Of a stretch of DNA of 29,530 nt, positions 1 through 6,112 are shown one piece after another. The notes beneath the pieces are model-generated. The model saw only the letters and a list, made by a program, of their open reading frames with translations, made no database searches and was not told the DNA's origin. Position 1 is the first letter of the stretch. The number at the start of each line of letters is the position of its first letter. The DNA is from Opitutia bacterium (GTDB taxonomy: Bacteria > Verrucomicrobiota > Verrucomicrobiae > Opitutales > Opitutaceae). The stretch covers positions 1-29,530 of the forward strand of contig CANEVO010000051.1 of assembly GCA_947442255.1 (NCBI GenBank). Direction: 5' to 3'. Position numbers and translations under genes: made by a program.

Positions 1-58
1 CTCCAGCCGAAACTCGATCCGCCCGGTCCGCCCCCTGCCCGATTGTACAGCTGCCAGC

Positions 59-850
59 TCAGATCGTCATGGCGTGATAGCCGCCATCGACGACAATCTC
101 CGAGCCCGTGATAAAGCCGCCGGCGCTGTCGCTGGCGAGGAGCAGCGTGGCCCCGACGAGTTCCTTGGACTCGCCAAAGCGCTTCATCGGCGTGTGCGTC
201 ATGATGCTGGCGACGCGCTCGGGGGAGAGAATCTTGCGATTCTGCTCCGCGGGGAAAAAGCCCGGCACAATCGTGTTCACCCGCACGCGCTTCGGGGCCC
301 ATTCGCGGGCGAGGTTCTTCGAGAGATTATGCACCGCCGCCTTCGTCGCGGAATACGTGAAGACGCGGGACAGCGGCACGATGCCGGACATCGAGCCGAG
401 ATTGATGATGGACCCGCCCTCGCCGCGTTCCACGAGGTACTTGCCAAAAATCTGGCAGCCGAGGAAGACACCCTTGAGATTGATCTTCACGATCCGGTCG
501 AACTCGTCCTCGGGAATATCGAGGAAGGGCGTTGCGGAGTTAACGCCGGCGCCGTTGACCACGATATCCACCCGGCCGGAACGCTGGAGCACGGTGTCGA
601 GCAACTGCTGCAGGGCCGCCTTCTCGCTGGCCTCCGTGGAGACAAAGTAACCCTTCCCGCCCGCGGCCGCGATCCGGTCGAGGCGCGGCTTGGCCTTCTC
701 CTCATTGCGACCGACCAGGACCACTTCGGCTCCCGCGCTGGCCATACCCTCAGCCATGGCGCCGCAGAGTTCGCCGGTGCCGCCGATGACGACGGCCACC
801 TTGCCACGAAGTGAATACAGAGAGGTAAGATAATCGGAGGGAGTACTCAT
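59..850 (-). CDS. SDR-family oxidoreductase
   Basis: This is a classical short-chain dehydrogenase/reductase of about 263 residues, probably an NAD(P)-dependent sugar or polyol dehydrogenase. The Rossmann glycine motif ([13 protein letters not shown]) lies near residue 20, followed by the NGAG strand motif, the catalytic serine in NLGSMSG, the YSATK pair (Tyr and Lys) and the PGFF segment. It ends with the usual [13 protein letters not shown] chose the ATG at 850 ([13 protein letters not shown]) because it leaves a normal SDR lead-in; in-frame starts further upstream (877, or a TTG at 889) are possible. It lies 72 bp downstream of rbsD on the same strand, so the two are probably co-transcribed in sugar catabolism. 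The long lead before the glycine motif resembles D-mannonate oxidoreductase-type SDRs, but the substrate cannot be read from sequence. Confidence 0.9.
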   Translation of the reverse strand: MSTPSDYLTSLYSLRGKVAVVIGGTGELCGAMAEGMASAGAEVVLVGRNEEKAKPRLDRIAAAGGKGYFVSTEASEKAALQQLLDTVLQRSGRVDIVVNGAGVNSATPFLDIPEDEFDRIVKINLKGVFLGCQIFGKYLVERGEGGSIINLGSMSGIVPLSRVFTYSATKAAVHNLSKNLAREWAPKRVRVNTIVPGFFPAEQNRKILSPERVASIMTHTPMKRFGESKELVGATLLLASDSAGGFITGSEIVVDGGYHAMTI

Positions 851-893
851 GGAGAGAAAAATAAAGGGGGTCGCCATCTCCGGTGGCAACGGG

Positions 894-913
894 AAAACCG
901 GGCGAGGCGCCCG
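894..913 (-). terminator. Possible weak terminator or attenuator between rbsD and the SDR gene
   Basis: Read on the minus strand, a perfect 6-bp stem (CGGGCG, loop CCT, CGCCCG) is followed by GG and four T residues. It lies just after the rbsD stop. The T-run is short, so it may only reduce read-through into the SDR gene, or it may have no function. Confidence 0.3.
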
Positions 914-922
914 CGAATCGGG

Positions 923-1312
923 TCAGCCGGAAACCAGGAGCAGATTCGCATAGGGCACGGTGTCCCCGGTCCGAATCAACCCAATCGCCGCGGGCACGCG
1001 CTGCTTGAAGCGGAGATGAGGCTCGTGGTGGACGGTGAGTCCGCGGCACGCGGCCGCGAAGGCCCGGCGCGTCGCGGCCGGATTGGTCGTGAGGAACTCC
1101 TCCGCCATCCAGGCTTCGGCGATGACGAAGTTGGGCCGGATGGCCGCGAGCACCTGCCGCACCGTCGGCACACCGTCGACGAGCGACAGATCGATCGTCT
1201 CCACCCCCGGCCACGACGGGAAGCCGCGATCGGCAATCACGAGTGCGTTGGTGTGCCGCACGCGGGCGAGTAGCGACAGCAGATGGGGATTCAGGATTCC
1301 GGACCGGAGCAT
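923..1312 (-). CDS. rbsD: D-ribose pyranase (RbsD/FucU family)
   Basis: The 129-residue product matches RbsD along its length. It begins MLRSGILNP and carries the active-site His20 in the RVRHTNALVIADRG segment (H20, D28). It continues with the TIDLSLVDGVPTVRQVL helix region and the FKQR segment, and ends with the sugar-contacting YANLLLVSG. RbsD interconverts the pyranose forms of D-ribose in the cytoplasm so that the sugar can be phosphorylated. The family is normally about 130-140 residues, so the ATG at 1312 fits. A much longer in-frame extension upstream (to about 2017) runs antisense through the neighbouring MBL gene and is not credible. No rbsK or ribose transporter is in view; its partner is the downstream SDR, which suggests a role in catabolism of some pentose or related sugar. 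A FucU-type mutarotase is the main alternative, but RbsD fits better. Confidence 0.85.
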   Translation of the reverse strand: MLRSGILNPHLLSLLARVRHTNALVIADRGFPSWPGVETIDLSLVDGVPTVRQVLAAIRPNFVIAEAWMAEEFLTTNPAATRRAFAAACRGLTVHHEPHLRFKQRVPAAIGLIRTGDTVPYANLLLVSG

Positions 1313-1426
1313 GGCGGGGAACGCTACGGCGAAGCGGCGGCAGCTTCCGAGGAAAATACCGGCCCGCGCCGGCCGGGCCCCGCGATTGCTCTTTGCGCTT
1401 CCTCCGCGCGGCGCTTTAGTGGTGGG

Positions 1427-2251
1427 ATGGCGCGCATTCCGCTCGAGGACAATTTCGATGATGTCATCAACAAGGCCCAACGCGGTCTTCAGATTCCCGA
1501 CGAGGAACTGGCGCAGCGGGCCGACGTCTCGCTGGCCGATCTGGCGGCCGTGAAGCAGGGCTTTCGCAACGATGCGGTGCTGCGGCGCATCGCCCGCCAC
1601 CTGCGGCTTTCGCCCGACGCGCTCGAGGCCCTCGCCTACAAGCGCTGGTATCCGCAGCAGCCGATTTTCCCCAAGGGCTTCGCCGCGTTTAATACGAAGC
1701 ATGAGGACATGACGGTGAACAGCTACCTCGTCTGGGACGCCCGCGCCGGCATCGCCGCCGCCTTTGACACGGGTGCGACCGCCGAGCCCATGCTCGATTT
1801 GATCCACAGCGAGGGACTGGCGCTGCGGTACATTTTCCTCACCCATACGCATGAGGATCACGTGGCGGACCTGCCGCGACTGGCGGCGGAGACCAAGGCG
1901 GAGGTGTGGGCCAGCGAATTGGAACCCGCCCCGTTTGCCGGCGCCAAGACCTTCAAGGAGAACGCCCATTTCCATATTGGCGCCATCGCGATCAAGACGC
2001 TGTACACCAACGGTCACTCACCCGGCATGACGAGTTTCTATGTCACCGGCTTGAGCTGGCCGCTGGCGATTGTCGGCGATGCCATCTTCGCCAGCTCGAT
2101 GGGTGGCAGCGCGACCCACTTCGCGGAGCAGTTCCGCAACAACAAGGAGAAGCTGCTCACGCTCCCGCGCGACACCGTGCTCGCCTGTGGTCACGGACCC
2201 ATCACGACCCTCGGCCAGGAAAAGCAGCACAATCCCTTCCTCACTCGCTGA
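1427..2251 (+). CDS. MBL-fold metallo-hydrolase with N-terminal helix-turn-helix
   Basis: This 274-residue protein has two parts. Residues about 10-70 look like an XRE-style helix-turn-helix (ELAQRADVSLADLAAVKQG, then a recognition-helix-like stretch and a third helix). Residues about 90-270 are a glyoxalase-II-like metallo-beta-lactamase domain with HTHEDH (H140, H142, D144, H145), H197 in NGHSPG, D218 in VGDAIF and H256 in CGHGPIT, so all metal ligands expected of a dinuclear hydrolase are present. The likely substrate class is a thioester or other hydrolysable metabolite. I chose the ATG at 1427; the open frame extends upstream to 1283, but that stretch overlaps the rbsD 5' end and does not look like protein. 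It is divergent from rbsD, with a 114-bp shared upstream region. The front domain may be a DNA-binding or a purely structural helical bundle. Confidence 0.85.
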   Translation: MARIPLEDNFDDVINKAQRGLQIPDEELAQRADVSLADLAAVKQGFRNDAVLRRIARHLRLSPDALEALAYKRWYPQQPIFPKGFAAFNTKHEDMTVNSYLVWDARAGIAAAFDTGATAEPMLDLIHSEGLALRYIFLTHTHEDHVADLPRLAAETKAEVWASELEPAPFAGAKTFKENAHFHIGAIAIKTLYTNGHSPGMTSFYVTGLSWPLAIVGDAIFASSMGGSATHFAEQFRNNKEKLLTLPRDTVLACGHGPITTLGQEKQHNPFLTR

Positions 2252-2513
2252 CGTGTGCTCCGATGGGCGGGCCTATTAATACCCGCCCGATAGCCTGACG
2301 GAAAGGGCAGGTAAACGTCCCGCTGCTCACGCAGCGGGCTACCACTTCCGAGTAACCCTGCCCGGGAGGGCAGGGACTTGGGCCCTCCTGCCAGTCTATC
2401 ATGCGATCCCTGATCGGTCGCCGGTTGTCTGGTGGGACAGGGTCCGGAACGGAGTTCCATCGACGCGACCGGTTTGACACGGGTGCCCCACCCGATTGCC
2501 TGCCGCATCCCTG
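2252..2513. repeat. Intergenic cluster of REP-like hairpins
   Basis: This 262-bp gap contains four separate palindromes and no gene I can support. They are GGGCGGG/CCCGCCC with a 10-nt loop (2265-2288, possibly the end signal of the MBL gene, but without a T-run); CCCGCTGC-TCAC-GCAGCGGG (2319-2338); CCCTGCCC-GGGA-GGGCAGGG (2356-2375); and CGGGTG-CCC-CACCCG (2480-2494), close to the hflX start. The stem of the third recurs at 4644-4663, and the core of the second recurs inverted at 11292-11306. They therefore look like members of dispersed repeat families rather than gene-specific structures. Confidence 0.7.
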
Positions 2514-3797
2514 ATGGCTGATTTTCTCACCGACAAACCGACGAATCTCGAGCGCGCCTTCCTCGTTGGCATCCAGACCGATCGCATGGCCCCGGGCGAG
2601 GGCGCCGAGTTGCTCCTCGAGCTGCAGGAATTGGTGGAGAACATTCGCCTGCGGGTGACCCACGCGACGCTGGTCAACCTCCGGCGCCCCACCCCGGCCC
2701 TCCTGCTCGGCAGCGGCAAGGCCCAGGAACTGGTCGATCAGGCCAAGGCCGACGGCGCCGATGTCATCGTTTTTGACGAGGCCCTCTCGCCCGCGCAGCA
2801 GCGCAATTGGGAGGAGATGTCCGGCCTCGCCGTGATCGATCGCCAGGAGGTGATTCTCGAAATTTTTGCCGATCGGGCCCACACCCGGGAGGCGATCCTG
2901 CAGGTCGCGCTGGCGCGCATGGAATATTCCCTGCCCCGGTTGACACGGGCGTGGACCCACCTTTCCCGGCAGCGCGGCAAGGGCGCCATGGGCGGCGAAG
3001 GCGAGACCCAGCTCGAACAGGATCGGCGGATCGTGCGCGATCGCATCGCGCACCTGAAGAGCGAACTGGAGGACGTCGTCCAACAGCGCGACGTCCAGCG
3101 GCGCAAGCGGCAGCGCGTGCCGGTGCCCACCTGCGCCATCGTCGGCTATACCAACGCCGGCAAGTCGACCCTTCTCAATATCCTCACCGGTTCGGAGGTC
3201 GTGGCCGCCAACAAGCTGTTTGCCACGCTCGATCCCACCACGAGGCAACTCATCCTGCGCGGAAACCAGAAGCTGCTGGTCACCGACACCGTCGGCTTCA
3301 TCCGGCGTCTGCCCCACGGCCTCGTCGAGGCATTCAAAGCCACCCTCGAGGAGGTGGTGGTCGCCGACTTCCTGATTCACGTGATCGACACGGCGAATCC
3401 CAACTTCGAACAGCATCATGCCACGACCCTCGAGGTGCTCGCGGAGCTTGGGGCGGTCGACAAGACCATCATTACGGTCTTCAACAAAATCGATGCCGCC
3501 ACGCCGGCGCTGCTCCAGCGCGCTCGGCAACTCGTTCCAGATGGCTTGTTCCTCAGCGCCCGGACGGGTGCGGGAATGCCGCACCTGGCAACCCGCTGCC
3601 TGGAACTGGCCGCTGACACCGTGGGCGCAACCGAGCTTCTGATCCCGCCTGATCGCTACGACGTGATCGCGCGGTTGCACGAACACGGGCACATCCACGA
3701 GCAGGAACACACCGACGACGGGATCAGGATCAAGGGGCGCTTTCCGCCGACCCAGACGGGCTTCTTCGCGCCCTTCGTGGTTGGGCGCCAGGCCTGA
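2514..3797 (+). CDS. hflX: Ribosome-associated GTPase HflX
   Basis: The 427-residue product has the full HflX layout. The N-terminal nucleotide-binding domain runs to about residue 150 and includes the LLGSGKAQEL and VIVFDEALSPAQQRN motifs. A linker with RGKGAMGGEGETQLE leads into a coiled-coil stretch, and then the GTPase domain. Visible G motifs are the P-loop GYTNAGKST (residues 211-219), the LFATLDPTTR switch, DTVGF, NKID and the late SA. HflX binds the 50S subunit and is known to split stalled or hibernating ribosomes during stress. The ATG at 2514 is preferred; another in-frame candidate lies six codons upstream at 2496. No Shine-Dalgarno is obvious. It stands alone here; no hfq, hflK or hflC is in view. 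Confidence 0.95.
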   Translation: MADFLTDKPTNLERAFLVGIQTDRMAPGEGAELLLELQELVENIRLRVTHATLVNLRRPTPALLLGSGKAQELVDQAKADGADVIVFDEALSPAQQRNWEEMSGLAVIDRQEVILEIFADRAHTREAILQVALARMEYSLPRLTRAWTHLSRQRGKGAMGGEGETQLEQDRRIVRDRIAHLKSELEDVVQQRDVQRRKRQRVPVPTCAIVGYTNAGKSTLLNILTGSEVVAANKLFATLDPTTRQLILRGNQKLLVTDTVGFIRRLPHGLVEAFKATLEEVVVADFLIHVIDTANPNFEQHHATTLEVLAELGAVDKTIITVFNKIDAATPALLQRARQLVPDGLFLSARTGAGMPHLATRCLELAADTVGATELLIPPDRYDVIARLHEHGHIHEQEHTDDGIRIKGRFPPTQTGFFAPFVVGRQA

Positions 3798-3850
3798 CCA
3801 GACCCATGCGGTTGGCGTCGCTTCCACGGCGCGCGCTGACCCCGATCGGT

Positions 3851-3890
3851 GCAGGGCTGCCGCTAGCCGGCAGGCCCAAATGTCACGCTC
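3851..3890. repeat. Dispersed hairpin repeat, copy 1
   Basis: This imperfect hairpin has the core GGGCTGCCGCTAGCC followed by GGCAGGCCC and then AAATGTCACG. It lies between hflX and the Dabb gene. It aligns over about 38 bases with the element at 4731-4770, differing at only a handful of positions and two single-base indels. Confidence 0.7.
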
Positions 3891-3911
3891 TCCGACTGCG
3901 GAATAACCCGA

Positions 3912-4211
3912 TCAATCCGCGTCGTAAATCTGCACGCGATTCCAGAACGCCTTGAAGTTCGCCACGAACGCAAGGTGGATGGGATCGATCTGGTACGCCT
4001 TCTCCGCCGCGATGTCCTGGCAGATCACCGTCAGTCCGATATCGTACGAGTCGTCGATGATCGGGCGCTTCCCAGTGGCAGCGGGCTTGCCGATGTAGGC
4101 TTTCTCCACGGCTTTGATGTTCGCGAGCGTCTCGACGCCACTGCGAAACGCGGCGCGCTGCGCCGGGGTGAGTTCAGGCTTCAACCAGAAGTAGACGGTG
4201 TGAACGAGCAT
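3912..4211 (-). CDS. Dabb-domain protein (stress-responsive alpha/beta-barrel)
   Basis: This 99-residue protein consists of a single Dabb domain. It opens MLVHTVYFWLKPELT, the usual first strand with its conserved His, and has the SYDIGLTVICQD strand in the middle. It closes with DPIHLAFVANFK, the characteristic HxxF...F segment near the C-terminus. The length is typical of stand-alone Dabb proteins, which form dimeric ferredoxin-like barrels. Members include heme- or polyketide-acting enzymes, but most bacterial copies have no known function. The ATG at 4211 is the only sensible start. It is followed 3' (leftward) by a hairpin repeat and hflX, which converges on it. I infer a cytoplasmic role and cannot name a substrate. 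Confidence 0.85.
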   Translation of the reverse strand: MLVHTVYFWLKPELTPAQRAAFRSGVETLANIKAVEKAYIGKPAATGKRPIIDDSYDIGLTVICQDIAAEKAYQIDPIHLAFVANFKAFWNRVQIYDAD

Positions 4212-4305
4212 GGCCGAACAGCAGGGACGGCCAAGCGGTTCCGCTCAACGGCAAAAACTGCCCCCTCGTCATTCAGCGCCCGGCCCGGCGTCGTCAGCCC
4301 GCCGA

Positions 4306-4524
4306 TCACCGAGGAACCGCGATGTGGGCCGCCTGCCGCAACACCTCGGGCTTCGCGACTCCTAGCTGCTGGGCGAGCTTGGCGAGCCGGACGTTCTCCG
4401 CCGGGGCCAGCACGGTGACCCGCTCGCTGCCGTCTCGATCCACCCACCGGACATGATGCTGCTTCTGCCGCGAGGCTTTGAGCAGATCGCGGAGGAACGA
4501 CAATTCGGCTTCAGGCAGTTTCAT
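4306..4524 (-). CDS. Small hypothetical protein, 72 residues
   Basis: I do not recognise a family. The predicted product is short and soluble. It starts with an acidic amphipathic helix (MKLPEAELSFLRDLL), then a basic segment with a beta-like stretch (HHVRWVDRDGSERVTVL), then an alanine- and leucine-rich helical half (LAKLAQQLGVAKPEVLRQAA). The last part vaguely resembles a helix-turn-helix or a ribbon-helix type fold. The composition looks coding rather than shadow-like, and no convincing gene lies opposite it. It lies 94 bp upstream of the Dabb gene on the same strand and may be co-transcribed with it. There is no clear ribosome-binding site. Confidence 0.5.
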   Translation of the reverse strand: MKLPEAELSFLRDLLKASRQKQHHVRWVDRDGSERVTVLAPAENVRLAKLAQQLGVAKPEVLRQAAHIAVPR

Positions 4525-4595
4525 GCGCCGACACTTGGCCCGGGTCTCGGGTCCGCGTCAACCGGGGCGAAGGCCGGCTCCGAAGGGCTTTGTAA

Positions 4596-4665
4596 CCCGC
4601 GACGTGAGCCGCGGGGCGGCATTGCGCGAAGCAATGAAGAAGGCCCTGCCCTCACGGGCAGGGCC
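4596..4665. repeat. Run of three palindromes in the gap before the GNAT gene
   Basis: Three hairpins follow one another: CCCGCG-8 nt-CGCGGG (4596-4615), ATTGC-GCGAA-GCAAT (4621-4635) and GGCCCTGCCC-TCAC-GGGCAGGGCC (4642-4665, a perfect 10-bp stem). The inner CCCTGCCC/GGGCAGGG stem of the last one is identical to the hairpin at 2356-2375, and its TCAC loop matches the hairpin at 2319-2338. The surrounding 4525-4822 gap (298 bp) holds these and the repeat at 4731, and no gene I can support. Confidence 0.7.
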
Positions 4666-4730
4666 ACCCCAGCCGGGGACAAGCACGTGGTGGCCGATAA
4701 TCCAAAAGCAACCCAGGCCAACTTTTTGGT

Positions 4731-4770
4731 GGAGGGCTGCCGCTCGGCGGCAGGCCCCAAATTCACGAGG
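4731..4770. repeat. Dispersed hairpin repeat, copy 2
   Basis: The second copy of the element at 3851-3890 has the core GGGCTGCCGCTCGGC followed by GGCAGGCCCC and AAATTCACG. The two copies flank the Dabb gene and the 72-residue ORF in the same orientation. Confidence 0.7.
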
Positions 4771-4822
4771 TAAAAACGGGCCCGTCGACAAGCGACCGCC
4801 CTCCATCAACGGCACGGTTGGC

Positions 4823-5755
4823 TCACGCAGTCTCCAGAATGAACGTAGGAAAATTGACTCCGGCGAACGGCTGGAACTCGCCGCGCACCTGGCAGAAGTG
4901 CAGTTCGCAGTTCCTCGCACCCCACGCATAGAGCTGCCGGACAATCGCGGCCCGTTCCACCGGCACCAGGACGACCGGCGAGCGCCCCCGGTTCACATCC
5001 AGTTCCCGGCGAATCAGCGCGATGGCCTGTTCATCCGTCCGGCACACGCCAGGTCCGAGCATGTTCACGGCCGCATGCCGCGATGAAGCCAGGAAGCCGT
5101 CGATTCGTCCGGGCGCGCTTTCAAACACGGACACATGCCAGAACCCGAGGGCGTTCTCGATGCAGTAGCGATAGTCGATCTCCCGCGTCACCCCGCTGAT
5201 CGAGCGCTCGAGCTCCGTCATGGCCGGAATATCCGCCACCGTGGCGTCCCGGACAAACGGCGACGGCCCGACATCGGCGGGCGCGAATCCTTCTGCGGGC
5301 ACCGCCAGCGTCATGTCCTGATACGCACCGCGCGGCACGAAGCCCGCCTTGTTGTAGAGCGAGAAGGAATCGAGGTTCAGCGCGCTCTGGGTCAGCCGCA
5401 CGGGCAGCGCGCGTTGATCGGCGAGGTCCGTGATGTAACTCAGCAGCGCGCGACCCACCCCTTCGCCGAAGTAGTTTGGATGCACATTCATGATCCCGAG
5501 CGCGACGTGCTGCGGTCGGACATGATAAAAACACGAGCCCATGAGCCGGCCCGTGCGGGAGTTTTCCGCCACGACACCGCTGCCCGGCTCCAGGCCGTGG
5601 TAAACATCGAAGAACACCTCCGTCACCCCGGAGCCGCCATGGAAAATCTGCGGCAGGCCGCGCAGCCGGTACCACGTGTTGATCGAGGCGTAGATCAAAT
5701 CCGCGACCTCGTGCCGATCCGCGGGGGTCATGGCGCGTAGTTGGAAGGCATTCAT
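4823..5755 (-). CDS. Tandem GNAT N-acetyltransferase
   Basis: This 310-residue protein has two GNAT-like halves. The first (residues about 1-150) is canonical: MNVHPNYFGEGVGRALL is the acetyl-CoA pyrophosphate-binding loop (Q/R-x-x-G-x-G/A type), followed by LNLDSFSLYNKAGFVPRG, the C-terminal strand and helix of the fold. The second half (about 160-310) begins RDATVADIPAMTELE and is more divergent; it lacks a clear acetyl-CoA loop, as is common in double-GNAT proteins where only one half is catalytic. The ATG at 5755 (MNAFQLRAMTPADRHEV) gives a standard GNAT opening; longer in-frame extensions lack homology. It is divergent from the PVC cytochrome gene. The substrate is unknown. An amino-group acetyltransferase acting on a small molecule or protein is the family expectation. 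Confidence 0.85.
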   Translation of the reverse strand: MNAFQLRAMTPADRHEVADLIYASINTWYRLRGLPQIFHGGSGVTEVFFDVYHGLEPGSGVVAENSRTGRLMGSCFYHVRPQHVALGIMNVHPNYFGEGVGRALLSYITDLADQRALPVRLTQSALNLDSFSLYNKAGFVPRGAYQDMTLAVPAEGFAPADVGPSPFVRDATVADIPAMTELERSISGVTREIDYRYCIENALGFWHVSVFESAPGRIDGFLASSRHAAVNMLGPGVCRTDEQAIALIRRELDVNRGRSPVVLVPVERAAIVRQLYAWGARNCELHFCQVRGEFQPFAGVNFPTFILETA

Positions 5756-6112
5756 CACGACTGCAGGTTGAGCATCACGATCCGAGCGTAGGAATGGCCG
5801 CGGCGGTGGCGCAAGCCGGACGAACCTTCGCGGTCCGACGCCGGCCCCTCGACAGCGGGAGGATGGTCGTGATTGGATCGCGTTCCCGGGGTCGTCGACT
5901 TCGGATCCTGCCGCTCTTCCCTGCCCTGCCATACGCCTCCCTGTACTCGTAGTCCTTCTGTTCCGAATGGCAGGCCTCCCAAGCGACTAACACCAAGCCA
6001 CCCGTCTTTTCCATTCGTAGCCACGGGCGCCCGCGAGCGGAGGATTCCGGCCAAGGCCTTCTCGCCGCCCTCGCAGCCGGGCCATTTCGCACAATTCCCT
6101 CCCTCCGTTTCC
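5756..6112. other. Divergent intergenic region
   Basis: This 357-bp gap lies between the divergently transcribed GNAT and cytochrome genes, so both promoters should be here, but I see no convincing -35/-10 pair. The palindrome CGGGCGCCCG occurs at 6024-6033. The reading frame of the cytochrome stays open upstream to 5873 without a convincing protein, which reflects the high GC content. Confidence 0.5.

Noticed and set aside
1313..2017. Long minus-strand frame continuing upstream of rbsD
   Set aside because: It runs antisense through the MBL gene, its translation resembles no family, and RbsD homology begins exactly at the ATG at 1312.
2241..3827. Minus-strand frame of 528 codons opposite hflX
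   Set aside because: It is a shadow of hflX caused by GC-rich codon use; the HflX motifs are on the other strand.
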